The position numbers and the translations under genes are program-made. A stretch of DNA of 56,203 bases from Candidatus Omnitrophota bacterium (lineage in GTDB: Bacteria; Omnitrophota; Gorgyraeia; Gygaellales; Profunditerraquicolaceae), in assembly GCA_030691865.1 (NCBI GenBank), contig JAUYDL010000054.1, positions 1 through 56,203 on the forward strand, in the 5' to 3' direction. This document shows, one piece after another, positions 44,374-53,600 of the stretch. Position 1 is the stretch's first letter; every line of letters begins with the position of its first letter. The notes beneath the pieces are model-generated. The model ran no database searches. It saw nothing but the letters and a program-made list of their open reading frames with translations, and was not told where the DNA came from.

Positions 44374-45732
44374 TTATTCTTTGCCTTCATTCATCAAAAG
44401 ATCCTGCACAAAATGCGTAGAAATATCTCCCTTTTTAAATAACGGATTATCCATTAATTTAAGATGAAAAGGTATGGTAGTCTTAATTGGAGCAATGTAA
44501 AATTCACTTAAGGCCCGGCGCATAGTCTTAATTGCCTCCTGGCGATTATTCCCATGCACAATCAGTTTAGCCACCAGCGAATCGTAATAGGCAGGCACCT
44601 CATATCCGGCGTAAATATGCGTATCCACGCGCACATTCGGGCCTCCGGGAAGAATTAATGATTCGATCTTTCCGGGAGAAGGCATAAAATTATTATCCGG
44701 ATCTTCGGCATTAATCCGGCATTCAATTGCCGCACCCCTAAGCTGCACATTATCCTGGCTAAACTTGAGCTTCTCGCCAGCAGCCACCCGGATCTGCTCC
44801 TTAATCATGTCAATACCGGTGACCATCTCGGTAACCGGTTGCTCCACCTGAATACGCGTATTCATCTCCATAAAATAAAAATTACCGGTTTTTTCATCCA
44901 GCAAAAATTCAATCGTACCCCAGCTAAGATAGTTAATGGATTTTATTCCTTTTAAAACCATTTCTGTTAATTTACGGCGCATCTTACTGTCGACAACCGG
45001 AGAAGGTGATTCTTCCAGCAGCTTCTGATGCCTGCGCTGAATACTACAATCTCTTTCACCTAGTTGGACGACATGTCCAAAGTGATCCGCAATAATCTGC
45101 ACTTCGATATGACGCGGCCTTTCAATATATTTTTCAATGTAAACGCTGGAATTGCCAAAATTTGCTTCGGCTTCAGTTTGGGCGGTTATGAGGCTGGAGA
45201 CCAGGGTTAAATCATTATGACAAATACGCATTCCTTTGCCGCCGCCGCCGGCAGCAGCCTTAATAATCACCGGGTAACCGATTAACTTAGCGGTCGAAAG
45301 TGCCTCTTCCTTATTCTTAATAATTGCCCGGCTTCCGGGAACAATCGGCAGGCCGGCTTTTTGCATCGTGGTTCGCGCCGCCATTTTATCGCCCATCAGG
45401 CGCATATTCTCCGGAGTCGGCCCGATAAAAGTAATTTTACAAGATTCGCATATTTCGGCAAAATGCGCGTTTTCAGCCAGGAATCCATAGCCCGGATGGA
45501 TAGCTTCAACATCGGTGATTTCAGCGGCGCTGATAATTGCGGGGATATTTAAATAACTATGAGCAGAGGATGCCTGCCCGATGCAGATTGCTTCATCAGC
45601 AAAACGCACATGCAGGCTGTTGCGGTCGGCCTGAGAATAGACAGCCACGGTACGAATGCCCATTTCATGACAGGCGCGAATTATTCTTAAGGCGATTTCG
45701 CCTCGATTAGCAATGAGAATTTTAGAGAACAT
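44374..45732 (-). CDS. accC: Acetyl-CoA carboxylase biotin carboxylase subunit
   Basis: [76 protein letters not shown]. Confidence 0.97.
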   Translation of the reverse strand: MFSKILIANRGEIALRIIRACHEMGIRTVAVYSQADRNSLHVRFADEAICIGQASSAHSYLNIPAIISAAEITDVEAIHPGYGFLAENAHFAEICESCKITFIGPTPENMRLMGDKMAARTTMQKAGLPIVPGSRAIIKNKEEALSTAKLIGYPVIIKAAAGGGGKGMRICHNDLTLVSSLITAQTEAEANFGNSSVYIEKYIERPRHIEVQIIADHFGHVVQLGERDCSIQRRHQKLLEESPSPVVDSKMRRKLTEMVLKGIKSINYLSWGTIEFLLDEKTGNFYFMEMNTRIQVEQPVTEMVTGIDMIKEQIRVAAGEKLKFSQDNVQLRGAAIECRINAEDPDNNFMPSPGKIESLILPGGPNVRVDTHIYAGYEVPAYYDSLVAKLIVHGNNRQEAIKTMRRALSEFYIAPIKTTIPFHLKLMDNPLFKKGDISTHFVQDLLMNEGKE

Positions 45733-45742
45733 CTTTTATGAT

Positions 45743-46204
45743 TTAAAGCGGATCAATAAGAAAAAGTGATTGGCCAAACTCTACCGGTTCAGCATTATCG
45801 ACTAATATTTCCAGGATTTTTCCTTTAATCTCTGATTTTATTTCATTCATTAATTTCATCGCTTCAATAATACAAATTACCTGGCCGGGTTCAATCACCT
45901 GGCCAACTTCAACATAAGAAGGAACTTCCGGATTAGGTGCACGGTAAAAGGTCCCCACCATCGGAGATTTAATCTCCACCGTCTTAATTACATTTTTTTC
46001 TTCTGCTTCCTGCGCGCCTTGCGCCTTTGCGCCGCCTACAGCTGCAACCCCTCCAACCGGGTAAGCTACCGGCGCCTCAAATCCTTCCACCCCGCTGGCT
46101 GTCTTTTTAAGCCGGATACGCATATCATCCTTCTCCACCTCCAGCTCAGTAAGGCCGTTTTCATTCATTAGGTTGATCATTTCTTTAATTTCTTTAATAT
46201 TCAT
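45743..46204 (-). CDS. accB: Biotin carboxyl carrier protein
   Basis: KSPMVGTFYRAPNPEVPSYVEVGQVIEPGQVICIIEAMKLMNEIKSEIKGKI. Confidence 0.97.
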   Translation of the reverse strand: MNIKEIKEMINLMNENGLTELEVEKDDMRIRLKKTASGVEGFEAPVAYPVGGVAAVGGAKAQGAQEAEEKNVIKTVEIKSPMVGTFYRAPNPEVPSYVEVGQVIEPGQVICIIEAMKLMNEIKSEIKGKILEILVDNAEPVEFGQSLFLIDPL

Positions 46205-46210
46205 TAAGGA

Positions 46211-46262
46211 CTCCTTATCTACCTAGATAACACCCGCGCAATACCAATTAGCGCGGGGTGTC
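46211..46262 (-). repeat. Tandem-hairpin intercistronic element, copy d (efp-accB)
   Basis: Minus: (TAA)GACACCCCGCGCTAATTGGTATTGCGCGGGTGTTATCTAGGTAGATAAGGAG. Confidence 0.88.
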
Positions 46263-46829
46263 TTAGTTGATCCTCTCAACATAGGTGCCGCCGGTACGCG
46301 TATCTACCTTAATCTTATCCCCCACATTAATAAATAAGGGGACTTGAATAATTGCTCCGGTATCCACGGTGGCCGGCTTATTTCCGCTCTTAGATGAATC
46401 ACCTTTAAACCCTGGCTCAGTTTCCACAATGGTAAACTCAATAAAATTAGGCAAATTCACATATAAAGTAGCACCTTTAAAGAAATATCCCATAATCTCC
46501 AGGTTATCTTTTAGAAGCTTGGCCTTATCTGCGATAATATCTTCGGATATAGCAATCTCTTCAAAATTATCAGTATCCATAAAATGAAATATCCCGCCGC
46601 TTGAATACTGATATTGCAATTTGCGCTCCTCAACATAAGCCTCTTCTATCTTTTCTTCACCGCGAAAGGTCTTTTCCTGGATGCTATCATTCTTTAAGTT
46701 ACGCAGCCTGGCCCGCACAAAAGCCGCACCCTTACCGGGTTTTACATGCTGGGCGTCAATGCACATATAAACTTCACCTTCTACTAATATCGTTACCCCC
46801 GACTTGATTTCATTTATGGATAGCGCCAC
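46263..46829 (-). CDS. efp: Translation elongation factor P
   Basis: [60 protein letters not shown]. Confidence 0.97.
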   Translation of the reverse strand: MALSINEIKSGVTILVEGEVYMCIDAQHVKPGKGAAFVRARLRNLKNDSIQEKTFRGEEKIEEAYVEERKLQYQYSSGGIFHFMDTDNFEEIAISEDIIADKAKLLKDNLEIMGYFFKGATLYVNLPNFIEFTIVETEPGFKGDSSKSGNKPATVDTGAIIQVPLFINVGDKIKVDTRTGGTYVERIN

Positions 46830-47871
46830 TAATTACCTCACAGCCTTTAGTTGTTATTAAAACCATATCCTCAATCCTTATGCCAAATTTACCCGCTAAA
46901 TATATCCCCGGCTCAACCGTAAAGGTCATGCCCGGCTTAATTGCGCTGGCTTCCAGGCCGGATATAAGGGGAGCTTCGTGTACCTCCAGGCCAAAACCAT
47001 GGCCCAGGTTATGCGTAAAACACCCGGCATAACCTTGCGCAGCTATGTATTCCCGTGCAACTCTATCAATTTCAGCCATTTCAGCGCCAGGCCGGATTCT
47101 CTTAATCGCTAATTCCTGAGCTTTAAGAACAATATCATAAACCTTACGCACAAGGGTATTTATTTTACCCAAAAACAAAACCCTTGTCAAGTCAGATTTG
47201 TACCCCTGGTAGTCGACTCCCATGTCAATTAGCACAAGCTCATTATCTTTGAGTTTTCTCTCCCCTGAAAGATGGTGCGGCTGGCTGGAGTTAGGCCCCG
47301 AAGCCACGATGATATCAAAAGCAGAGGCCCTGGCCCCCTGGTACCTTATAAAACGCTCAAGTTCTGCTACAACCTCTACTTCTTTGACGCCCGAGACAAG
47401 AAACTGCTTGATATGCTCTAAAGCCAAAACAGTAATCCGGGTGGCTTTTCGCAGCTTTATAATCTCCTGGTCATCTTTAACTTGTCTTTTGTCTTCAATT
47501 ATACTATGGGTTGGAATTAAATTGAATCTTCCTCTGGCACACTCCTTAACTTTGACAAACTCCGCAAACGGCAGATACCTTTCCTCAAAACCTATCCTTT
47601 TTAGCCCCAGGCTAAGAATAGCTTCAGCAATATGCTTAAATACAAAACCGTTACATTCTCTAAGCAAAGCATTATCTTTTAAAAAAACTTTAGCCTCTTC
47701 AGTATAACGAGAATCGGTAAAATAGATGTTTTCTTTTAGAGAAACTAACAGATACGCATCCCGGCTCAGGGATTCCGTCAAATAAGAAATATTCGCGGGT
47801 AAACTAACCAAGAGGCCATCTAAGCCCCTCTGTTTTAACACAGAATGTATACTTTTTAAGCGAGAGTTCAT
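46810..47871 (-). CDS. Xaa-Pro aminopeptidase (M24)
   Basis: [62 protein letters not shown]. Confidence 0.95.
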   Translation of the reverse strand: MNSRLKSIHSVLKQRGLDGLLVSLPANISYLTESLSRDAYLLVSLKENIYFTDSRYTEEAKVFLKDNALLRECNGFVFKHIAEAILSLGLKRIGFEERYLPFAEFVKVKECARGRFNLIPTHSIIEDKRQVKDDQEIIKLRKATRITVLALEHIKQFLVSGVKEVEVVAELERFIRYQGARASAFDIIVASGPNSSQPHHLSGERKLKDNELVLIDMGVDYQGYKSDLTRVLFLGKINTLVRKVYDIVLKAQELAIKRIRPGAEMAEIDRVAREYIAAQGYAGCFTHNLGHGFGLEVHEAPLISGLEASAIKPGMTFTVEPGIYLAGKFGIRIEDMVLITTKGCEVISGAIHK

Positions 47872-48311
47872 TTTGCTGGGATTAAGTCCAGGAGAGCAGC
47901 CAAACCCAGGGTGTAGCTTTTAGCCCCAAACCCTAAGATTGTCCCGCTGGCCACCGGACTGATCAGCGACTTATGCCTAAACTCCTCGCGGGAATAAATA
48001 TTGGAAAGATGCACTTCGACAACGCTCAATCCGCATCCGGCTACGGCATCACGCACCGCCACGCTGGTATGGGTATAGGCTGCCGGATTAATCAAAATAC
48101 CCTGAAATTTATTCTTTTTAGCCCGGCCGATAAAATCTACAATTTGACCCTCATGATTAGATTGTTTAATCACCAAGCTGGCCTTGCTTTTTTTGGCATC
48201 AGTTTTAAGCATCTGGTTAATCTTGGCCAAAGTTAAGCGGCCATAGATTCCCGGCTCTCGGGTTCCCAAAAGATTTAAATTAGGTCCGTGAATAACTAAT
48301 ATCTTTTTCAT
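47868..48311 (-). CDS. aroQ: 3-dehydroquinate dehydratase type II
   Basis: [73 protein letters not shown]. Confidence 0.97.
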   Translation of the reverse strand: MKKILVIHGPNLNLLGTREPGIYGRLTLAKINQMLKTDAKKSKASLVIKQSNHEGQIVDFIGRAKKNKFQGILINPAAYTHTSVAVRDAVAGCGLSVVEVHLSNIYSREEFRHKSLISPVASGTILGFGAKSYTLGLAALLDLIPAK

Positions 48312-48326
48312 AGAAAGATGGTTTAC

Positions 48327-48479
48327 TTATTCTGCTTCGTCAATAAGCATTACCGGGATTCCCTGGCGCAGGGGATATTTCTTCCCACACTTCTTGCAAA
48401 CAATTTTATTATTAATTAACTCCACATCCGCTTTACAGGCAGGACAGGCCAATATATCCAACAGCTCTTTATCAATCAT
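48327..48479 (-). CDS. Trm112-like protein (50 aa, absent from the ORF track)
   Basis: MIDKELLDILACPACKADVELINNKIVCKKCGKKYPLRQGIPVMLIDEAE. Confidence 0.88.
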   Translation of the reverse strand: MIDKELLDILACPACKADVELINNKIVCKKCGKKYPLRQGIPVMLIDEAE

Positions 48480-48823
48480 TTTGACTGTTTCTCCTCTTTA
48501 GACAGATAAGCTACTCTTAATTCATAAAGTAAATTCTCCAAGAGATCCGTCTCTTCCTGGGTAAGATTACCTTTGGTTTTCTCCTGCAACATGCCTAAGG
48601 TATCAATAAGGAACTTTGCCTGAGTAGAATCTTTCTCTGTTTTACCGGTGGCCGGATTAGCCATATGCCCTAAGGCAATCGATGCCTGCAAAGTAAGGGT
48701 GGTGATAAAAAATTTAAAATCCGGCTCCGGGGGGACAAATTCTCCCGGCGTTTTTGGCTCCTCTTTCTCTTTTTCGACACTCTGTTTCCAACTTTCGTCA
48801 ACCTTCTTACTTATCTCATCCAT
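48476..48823 (-). CDS. DUF1844 protein
   Basis: PDFKFFITTLTLQASIALGHMANPATGKTEKDSTQAKFLIDTLGMLQEKTKGNLTQEE. Confidence 0.9.
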   Translation of the reverse strand: MDEISKKVDESWKQSVEKEKEEPKTPGEFVPPEPDFKFFITTLTLQASIALGHMANPATGKTEKDSTQAKFLIDTLGMLQEKTKGNLTQEETDLLENLLYELRVAYLSKEEKQSK

Positions 48824-48826
48824 AAT

Positions 48827-49651
48827 TTAATAGATTGTAATTCCGGCATAGCCCACAACGCTGCTAAAATCCCCGGTGGCATCGCCGCTGGTTTGGTATT
48901 TAATTAACTGTCCTTTTTTTGCCCCAAGAAGCTTGGCGGCCTTTATTAAGACTGAGACGGGAGCAAAGCCGCACATAGAAATATTTGATTCCTTAACTGC
49001 GATTTCTAATTTATTTTCATCTAAAGCAGTTATTGCCTGGATTGCCAATAAATCTTTTTTCTCAGCGCTTTTTTGCGATTCATAATGGGTCATATCAGAA
49101 CTGGCAACAAACATAACTGAACTGCTAAGATTGTGCTCAATAATTACAGAAGCCAACTCTTCTGCAACTTTTTTAAGTATGGACAGGTCATCGGTCATAA
49201 GAGCAATCGGGACAATTTTAAAATCGTCCCTGAAATACTGTAATATAGGCAATTCTACTTCTAATGAATGTTCATTTAAATGGGCTAAGTTATCAACTTC
49301 CAAATATCTGGATTTCTTTAGAAATAAATTTGCCAGCCCGGTATCAATTTCTAAATTCCCGAAAGGGGTTTGCCAAATGCCTTGAGGCATTATGCTAAAA
49401 GCAGCTCCCAGGCCGGTGTGATTGGGCCCCAAAAGAACCACTGTATCTTTAATCTTTACTCCGGAGATGGTGCAAACAGCAACTTTTCCGGAATAGATAT
49501 ATCCTGCGTGCGGCAGAATGCACCCTAGAACATCAATCTTTTGCGCTGATTTATCCGCAAAAGAAGAAATCATCGCCTTAAGATCTTTGGAGCCTGATGG
49601 ATAAAATTGCCCGGCTACAACAGGCTTACGTAAATTAATTGGCCTCATCAA
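48827..49651 (-). CDS. MEMO1-like protein (AmmeMemoRadiSam system protein B)
   Basis: RKPVVAGQFYPSGSKDLKAMI; GCILPHAGYIYSGKVA; LLGPNHTGLG; SSDMTHYE. Confidence 0.93.
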   Translation of the reverse strand: MMRPINLRKPVVAGQFYPSGSKDLKAMISSFADKSAQKIDVLGCILPHAGYIYSGKVAVCTISGVKIKDTVVLLGPNHTGLGAAFSIMPQGIWQTPFGNLEIDTGLANLFLKKSRYLEVDNLAHLNEHSLEVELPILQYFRDDFKIVPIALMTDDLSILKKVAEELASVIIEHNLSSSVMFVASSDMTHYESQKSAEKKDLLAIQAITALDENKLEIAVKESNISMCGFAPVSVLIKAAKLLGAKKGQLIKYQTSGDATGDFSSVVGYAGITIY

Positions 49652-50574
49652 TCGTAAATCTTAGATATGAAATCCCGGCTTTTTATTAAATCTTCCGCGG
49701 TTGCCGGATAGTGAGCTTCAATAACCTTTAAGGTATCCTTCGCCAGATACGGCTTAAGCAACGCAAAATCCATTTTCCCCGCCAAAGGCGCCAGATGATC
49801 CTGGCAGCCCAGGATATCATGTAAATGCACCCCGATTAAACTGTTTCCATAAAGATCCAGAAAATCCTTATGCTTGGCAAGGCCTAAGTTTTCCATCAGC
49901 TGGGCATGCCCGGTATCATGCCAATAGTAAATTTGAGAATTATAAAATTTCTTAAGGATAACACCGATCTCAAAAATATCCGGAATCTCACAATGATAAA
50001 AACGCGTCTCGACACCTAAAAACACACCTTTTATTTTTGCGTAGGTATTTAATTCATCCAGGCTATTTAAGGCCTGCTCAAAGAAAGCCGGTGCATGGCT
50101 ATTTCTTTGACGGATCATTTCTTCTTTTAACTTGATAAAATCTGCTTGATCCTTAAACCCCTGGTTATAAAGATTAATCAACTGCCGGGTTAAATCAGGA
50201 ATCTGGACTCTACCGCAATGCAAAACCACCGCCTTAGCTCCCAATCTACTGGCAGTATCAATGCTGGATTTTGTATATTTAACCGCTAAAAAACGCTCTT
50301 GTTTGTCCAGAGAAGCTAAGGAGTAACAATCCGGCAAAGCCTGGTTAGGAGTAAGCCCGTCAGGAATAGGGCAGTAATTATGCAGACTCTGGATACTGAT
50401 TCCCAGCCTACGGGATTCCTTGGCAATGCTATCCACCAAACTAGAGCTAAGGTTAAAACTTAATTCAATGGCTTTAAAACCAAGTTGATTTATTTCAAAG
50501 AGCAGTTTCGCCCCATCATTAAATCGATGAGCGTTCCAAGAAGTAGAAATCGCAAGATTTCCGCGTAAAGTCAT
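49648..50574 (-). CDS. Sugar phosphate isomerase/epimerase-like TIM barrel
   Basis: LAISTSWNAHRFNDGAKLLFEINQLGFKAIELSFN; LGVETRFYHCEIPD; YWHDTGHAQ; GVHLHDILGCQDHLAP. Confidence 0.88.
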   Translation of the reverse strand: MTLRGNLAISTSWNAHRFNDGAKLLFEINQLGFKAIELSFNLSSSLVDSIAKESRRLGISIQSLHNYCPIPDGLTPNQALPDCYSLASLDKQERFLAVKYTKSSIDTASRLGAKAVVLHCGRVQIPDLTRQLINLYNQGFKDQADFIKLKEEMIRQRNSHAPAFFEQALNSLDELNTYAKIKGVFLGVETRFYHCEIPDIFEIGVILKKFYNSQIYYWHDTGHAQLMENLGLAKHKDFLDLYGNSLIGVHLHDILGCQDHLAPLAGKMDFALLKPYLAKDTLKVIEAHYPATAEDLIKSRDFISKIYD

Positions 50575-50576
50575 GC

Positions 50577-50750
50577 TTATTTTCTGGTAGACTTAGCTTT
50601 CTTCCTCTTGCGTTCGCTGGGTTTCTCATAATGCTTGCGATCACGCACTTCCCGTAAAATTCCTTCCTGCTCAATTTTTTTCTTAAAACGGCGCAAAGCA
50701 GATTCAAAAGATTCGTCTTTTTTAACTTCAACTTGTGTCAATATAATCAT
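50577..50750 (-). CDS. rpsU: Ribosomal protein bS21 (57 aa, absent from the ORF track)
   Basis: [64 protein letters not shown]. Confidence 0.93.
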   Translation of the reverse strand: MIILTQVEVKKDESFESALRRFKKKIEQEGILREVRDRKHYEKPSERKRKKAKSTRK

Positions 50751-50827
50751 CTCCTTTCGTGTATAATTTTAGATATTTAATATACCATTCTTTTAAAAAA
50801 GTGTCAATAATTACGGTCTTAAAACCA

Positions 50828-50871
50828 GGGGACGGTTCTATTTTTTAAATTTAAAAAATAGAACCGTCCCC
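50828..50871. repeat. Perfect 44-bp palindrome of the GGGGACGGTTCT family
   Basis: GGGGACGGTTCTATTTTTTAAA|TTTAAAAAATAGAACCGTCCCC. Confidence 0.97.
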
Positions 50872-50883
50872 ATGATTTTTAGT

Positions 50884-51588
50884 CTATTCTATTTCAAAAG
50901 AAATTATGATATTAAAAGATAGCTGGGGGTAATCAAGTTCTTTGGGAAAATTGGGGAAAGGCGAGGCGTCTTTAACGCTCCTTAACGCGATATCCCTCAG
51001 GTAATCATTGACAGCTGACCTCTCTTCAACTAAGCGCACATCCTTAATGTAACCGTCATTAGAAATAACAAAAGAGACATAGACCTCCCCGATTTCATTG
51101 TGCGTATAATTTTGGTAAGCACTGCGGCGGATCTTCTCCCTGACGATCTGATAATAGCTAATATAGCTGGGATTATCAATCTTAGCCATCTCTATCGTCG
51201 GTAAGGTGATCTTCTTTTTTATCGCCAACACCTGCGAATTTATGAAGGTTGGCTTGGCAAAATCCGGAGGCTTATTTAACATAACCTTTGACCCTTTGAA
51301 GACATTCTCCCGCTCGACATAAGGCGGCGGAACCCTGCTGCCTGAGCCAATTTTGGCATCAAGATTTAAAAAAGGATCAGACTTAAAAACCCGACTTCCC
51401 GAATCAGGCTTAGCCAGCGACTTAAGCAATGGCTTGGTTTGCGGATTCTCTTTAATATAACGCACTTCTATCGTCTGTTTTTTCGGCGGCGGAGAAAATG
51501 GGTTTAGATTGGGGCTTTGCAAAAGTATAGCCCCATGGGTAAGTAACGAAATAGCAAAAGTAACTCGCAAGATTCGATCGGAAACCAT
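50884..51588 (-). CDS. TonB-like energy transducer
   Basis: Short N-terminal hydrophobic segment; Pro/Lys-rich linker; C-terminal GEVYVSFVISNDGYIKDVRLVEERSAVNDYLRDIALRSVKDASPFPNFP. Confidence 0.8.
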   Translation of the reverse strand: MVSDRILRVTFAISLLTHGAILLQSPNLNPFSPPPKKQTIEVRYIKENPQTKPLLKSLAKPDSGSRVFKSDPFLNLDAKIGSGSRVPPPYVERENVFKGSKVMLNKPPDFAKPTFINSQVLAIKKKITLPTIEMAKIDNPSYISYYQIVREKIRRSAYQNYTHNEIGEVYVSFVISNDGYIKDVRLVEERSAVNDYLRDIALRSVKDASPFPNFPKELDYPQLSFNIIISFEIE

Positions 51589-51602
51589 AATTTATTTTAT
51601 CA

Positions 51603-51662
51603 TAAAACCTCATCATCATAAATCGGCTGCTTACAATGCGAACAGGTATATTCTGGCATAAT
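51603..51662 (-). pseudogene. Truncated zinc-ribbon gene fragment (N-terminal part)
   Basis: Minus: MPEYTCSHCKQPIYDDEVL*; resembles the 3' fragment at about 55066..55230. Confidence 0.5.
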
Positions 51663-51736
51663 CTAACACTCGTTTCTTTCTCTATTTTTCTAAATTAATC
51701 TAGAGAAAAATAGAAACGGCCTCTTTTATTACCTTC

Positions 51737-53575
51737 TCATTTCAAATTATCTTCTGTATACATCGATAATTCCAACAAGTGTTCTAAGAGCTGTTCAGGA
51801 GGTTCACCAACAAAATTATGCAGCACAAGCTCTTTCGCAAAAAGGCGGGAAATATAACGCAGCTTCCTCATGCGTTCTTTCCCAGCGTAAATAAAGTCGC
51901 GATGGCCGCTATTTATTATTATAATGTTGCGTTTTTCATCGTAACGCGAGCGCCACATCTGGCCGACGGCACTTTCCAATGTATAACTTGGCAAACCTTT
52001 TTTTGAAAATTCATTGTTTTCAACAGGCGCTTTCAGTAAAGAGTCTACAATCGTAATTATGCTTTCCGCCTCACATACTGTCTCAAGCTGCCGGATGGTA
52101 ACCTTCAACTTACATAAGGCGGGTTCATCAGAAGCGCTAAAGATAACGAATTCTCCGTCTTTTTTATCAAGTTGTCCTTTCCCTTCAATGATTGCCCATT
52201 CATATGAAAGATTCTGTTCTATCTGCCGTCTGCTACGGTCTAGTCCAATGGCATGAAAAGTTTTTGTCGTATTTACAGGCAAAATCGCTGAACCGGGCTG
52301 AATTCTGGCAGAAAACAACGGACCTGCAACTTCAAAAAATTCCTTTTGCGCCGCCTGTTTTCTTTCGCTATGATGCTCTCCTTCAAGAATCAAAGAATAA
52401 TTTTTAGCCCCTTCTACGGATGATGTCCGCGAAGTACTTTTTTCAGGCATATCAAACCAATCATATTCTTCTCGGGGCAAACTTAGCATTGCATTTAAAA
52501 ATGCCTTTTGTACAGAACGAAGTATATTCTTGCTCATACGTTCTTCTTCGGCCTTACTTTGTTCTAATACTATTACATTAAGGCGTCCTTTTAGATTAAT
52601 CAACGAATCACAGAATACTGCAAAATGCTCATCCTGGATAATCCCATCTCGGGTACCGGGAGTAAGATGTAAAAACGGAACATCAATGACTCCTTGAAAA
52701 TAACCGGAAGCCCACGGTTCGCATTGGAAGAGATCTAAAACAGTAATGTTTGGCAATACGCGCGTTCCCGAACGAAATAGGCTGATGCAGTTTTCCGGAT
52801 TTCTTTCGGTAAGATATAGTTCCACATATACATCACCAAAAGGTGTATTTATCCGGGGTAAATCATGAATAAGCCGGCCTTCATACTGGCGAGGTTCAAC
52901 ATTGAATTCAAGGCGGCTGGTACGATCAATTATTCTTATCAAAACGGCCGAATGCCTGATTCTATCCCTAAGCTCCGAGGCTAGATAGTGCTGAATTTTT
53001 TCGCCATTAAGATTACGAATTCCTGCAAGCAAACGAGAAATTATCAACTGCGTGCCCTTGACAGGTAAGAGGCGGGGCCGAGGAATAACTACATAACCGG
53101 GCATACCTTTTTTCATTTCCATCTGATACGCTTTTCCATCCCTGCCTGACGATATGATCATTAACTCATGGCCAACTGTCCAAAAACTCAAAAGTCCTAT
53201 GCCAAATTCCCCTTGGATATTCTGAGCACCCTCCTGTTTTAGCCGGTGTTTCAGAGAATCGCAAATATGGGTTGCAACATACTTGAAATCAGGCATGCCA
53301 TCTTCAGCGCATGGAATCCCTTGCCCATCATCAATAACCTTTAAATATTGCTGGTCATGTTCTTTACCGCGGATAATGGTAACGTGGCGGGCTTGGGCAT
53401 CAATACTGTTTTCGACAAATTCAGCTATTGCCTTTAACGGATTATTCTGAGAAAGCGCGATAATTGTAATAGCATTCCAATCATCGCCAATGCGTAGACG
53501 CCCCTGACTCTTCTTTTGTATCTTTTTCATACTAGCCTTCTTTAATACTCTTAAAGAATCCTGGATATGCCCCAT
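51737..53575 (-). CDS. GHKL ATPase (Hsp90/MORC-like) with C-terminal Ig-like region
   Basis: AEFVENSIDAQA, VIDDGQGIP, GEFGIGLLSFWTVG motifs; C-terminal LPVNTTKTFHAIGLDRSRRQIEQNLSYEWAIIEGKGQLDKKDGEFVIFSASDEPALCKLKVTI. Confidence 0.85.
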   Translation of the reverse strand: MGHIQDSLRVLKKASMKKIQKKSQGRLRIGDDWNAITIIALSQNNPLKAIAEFVENSIDAQARHVTIIRGKEHDQQYLKVIDDGQGIPCAEDGMPDFKYVATHICDSLKHRLKQEGAQNIQGEFGIGLLSFWTVGHELMIISSGRDGKAYQMEMKKGMPGYVVIPRPRLLPVKGTQLIISRLLAGIRNLNGEKIQHYLASELRDRIRHSAVLIRIIDRTSRLEFNVEPRQYEGRLIHDLPRINTPFGDVYVELYLTERNPENCISLFRSGTRVLPNITVLDLFQCEPWASGYFQGVIDVPFLHLTPGTRDGIIQDEHFAVFCDSLINLKGRLNVIVLEQSKAEEERMSKNILRSVQKAFLNAMLSLPREEYDWFDMPEKSTSRTSSVEGAKNYSLILEGEHHSERKQAAQKEFFEVAGPLFSARIQPGSAILPVNTTKTFHAIGLDRSRRQIEQNLSYEWAIIEGKGQLDKKDGEFVIFSASDEPALCKLKVTIRQLETVCEAESIITIVDSLLKAPVENNEFSKKGLPSYTLESAVGQMWRSRYDEKRNIIIINSGHRDFIYAGKERMRKLRYISRLFAKELVLHNFVGEPPEQLLEHLLELSMYTEDNLK

Positions 53576-53600
53576 ATCTTTAAGAACACATCTAAACCCT

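Noticed and set aside
50519-50731. Track ORF 50519..50731 (70 aa)
   Set aside because: It is an out-of-frame shadow of rpsU (50577..50750).
20524-50871. GGGGACGGTTCT palindromes as simple rho-independent terminators
   Set aside because: The stems are G/C at the base and A/T near the loop, with no consistent T-tract after the stem; sequence conservation across loci indicates a repeat family, though some could still act as terminators.
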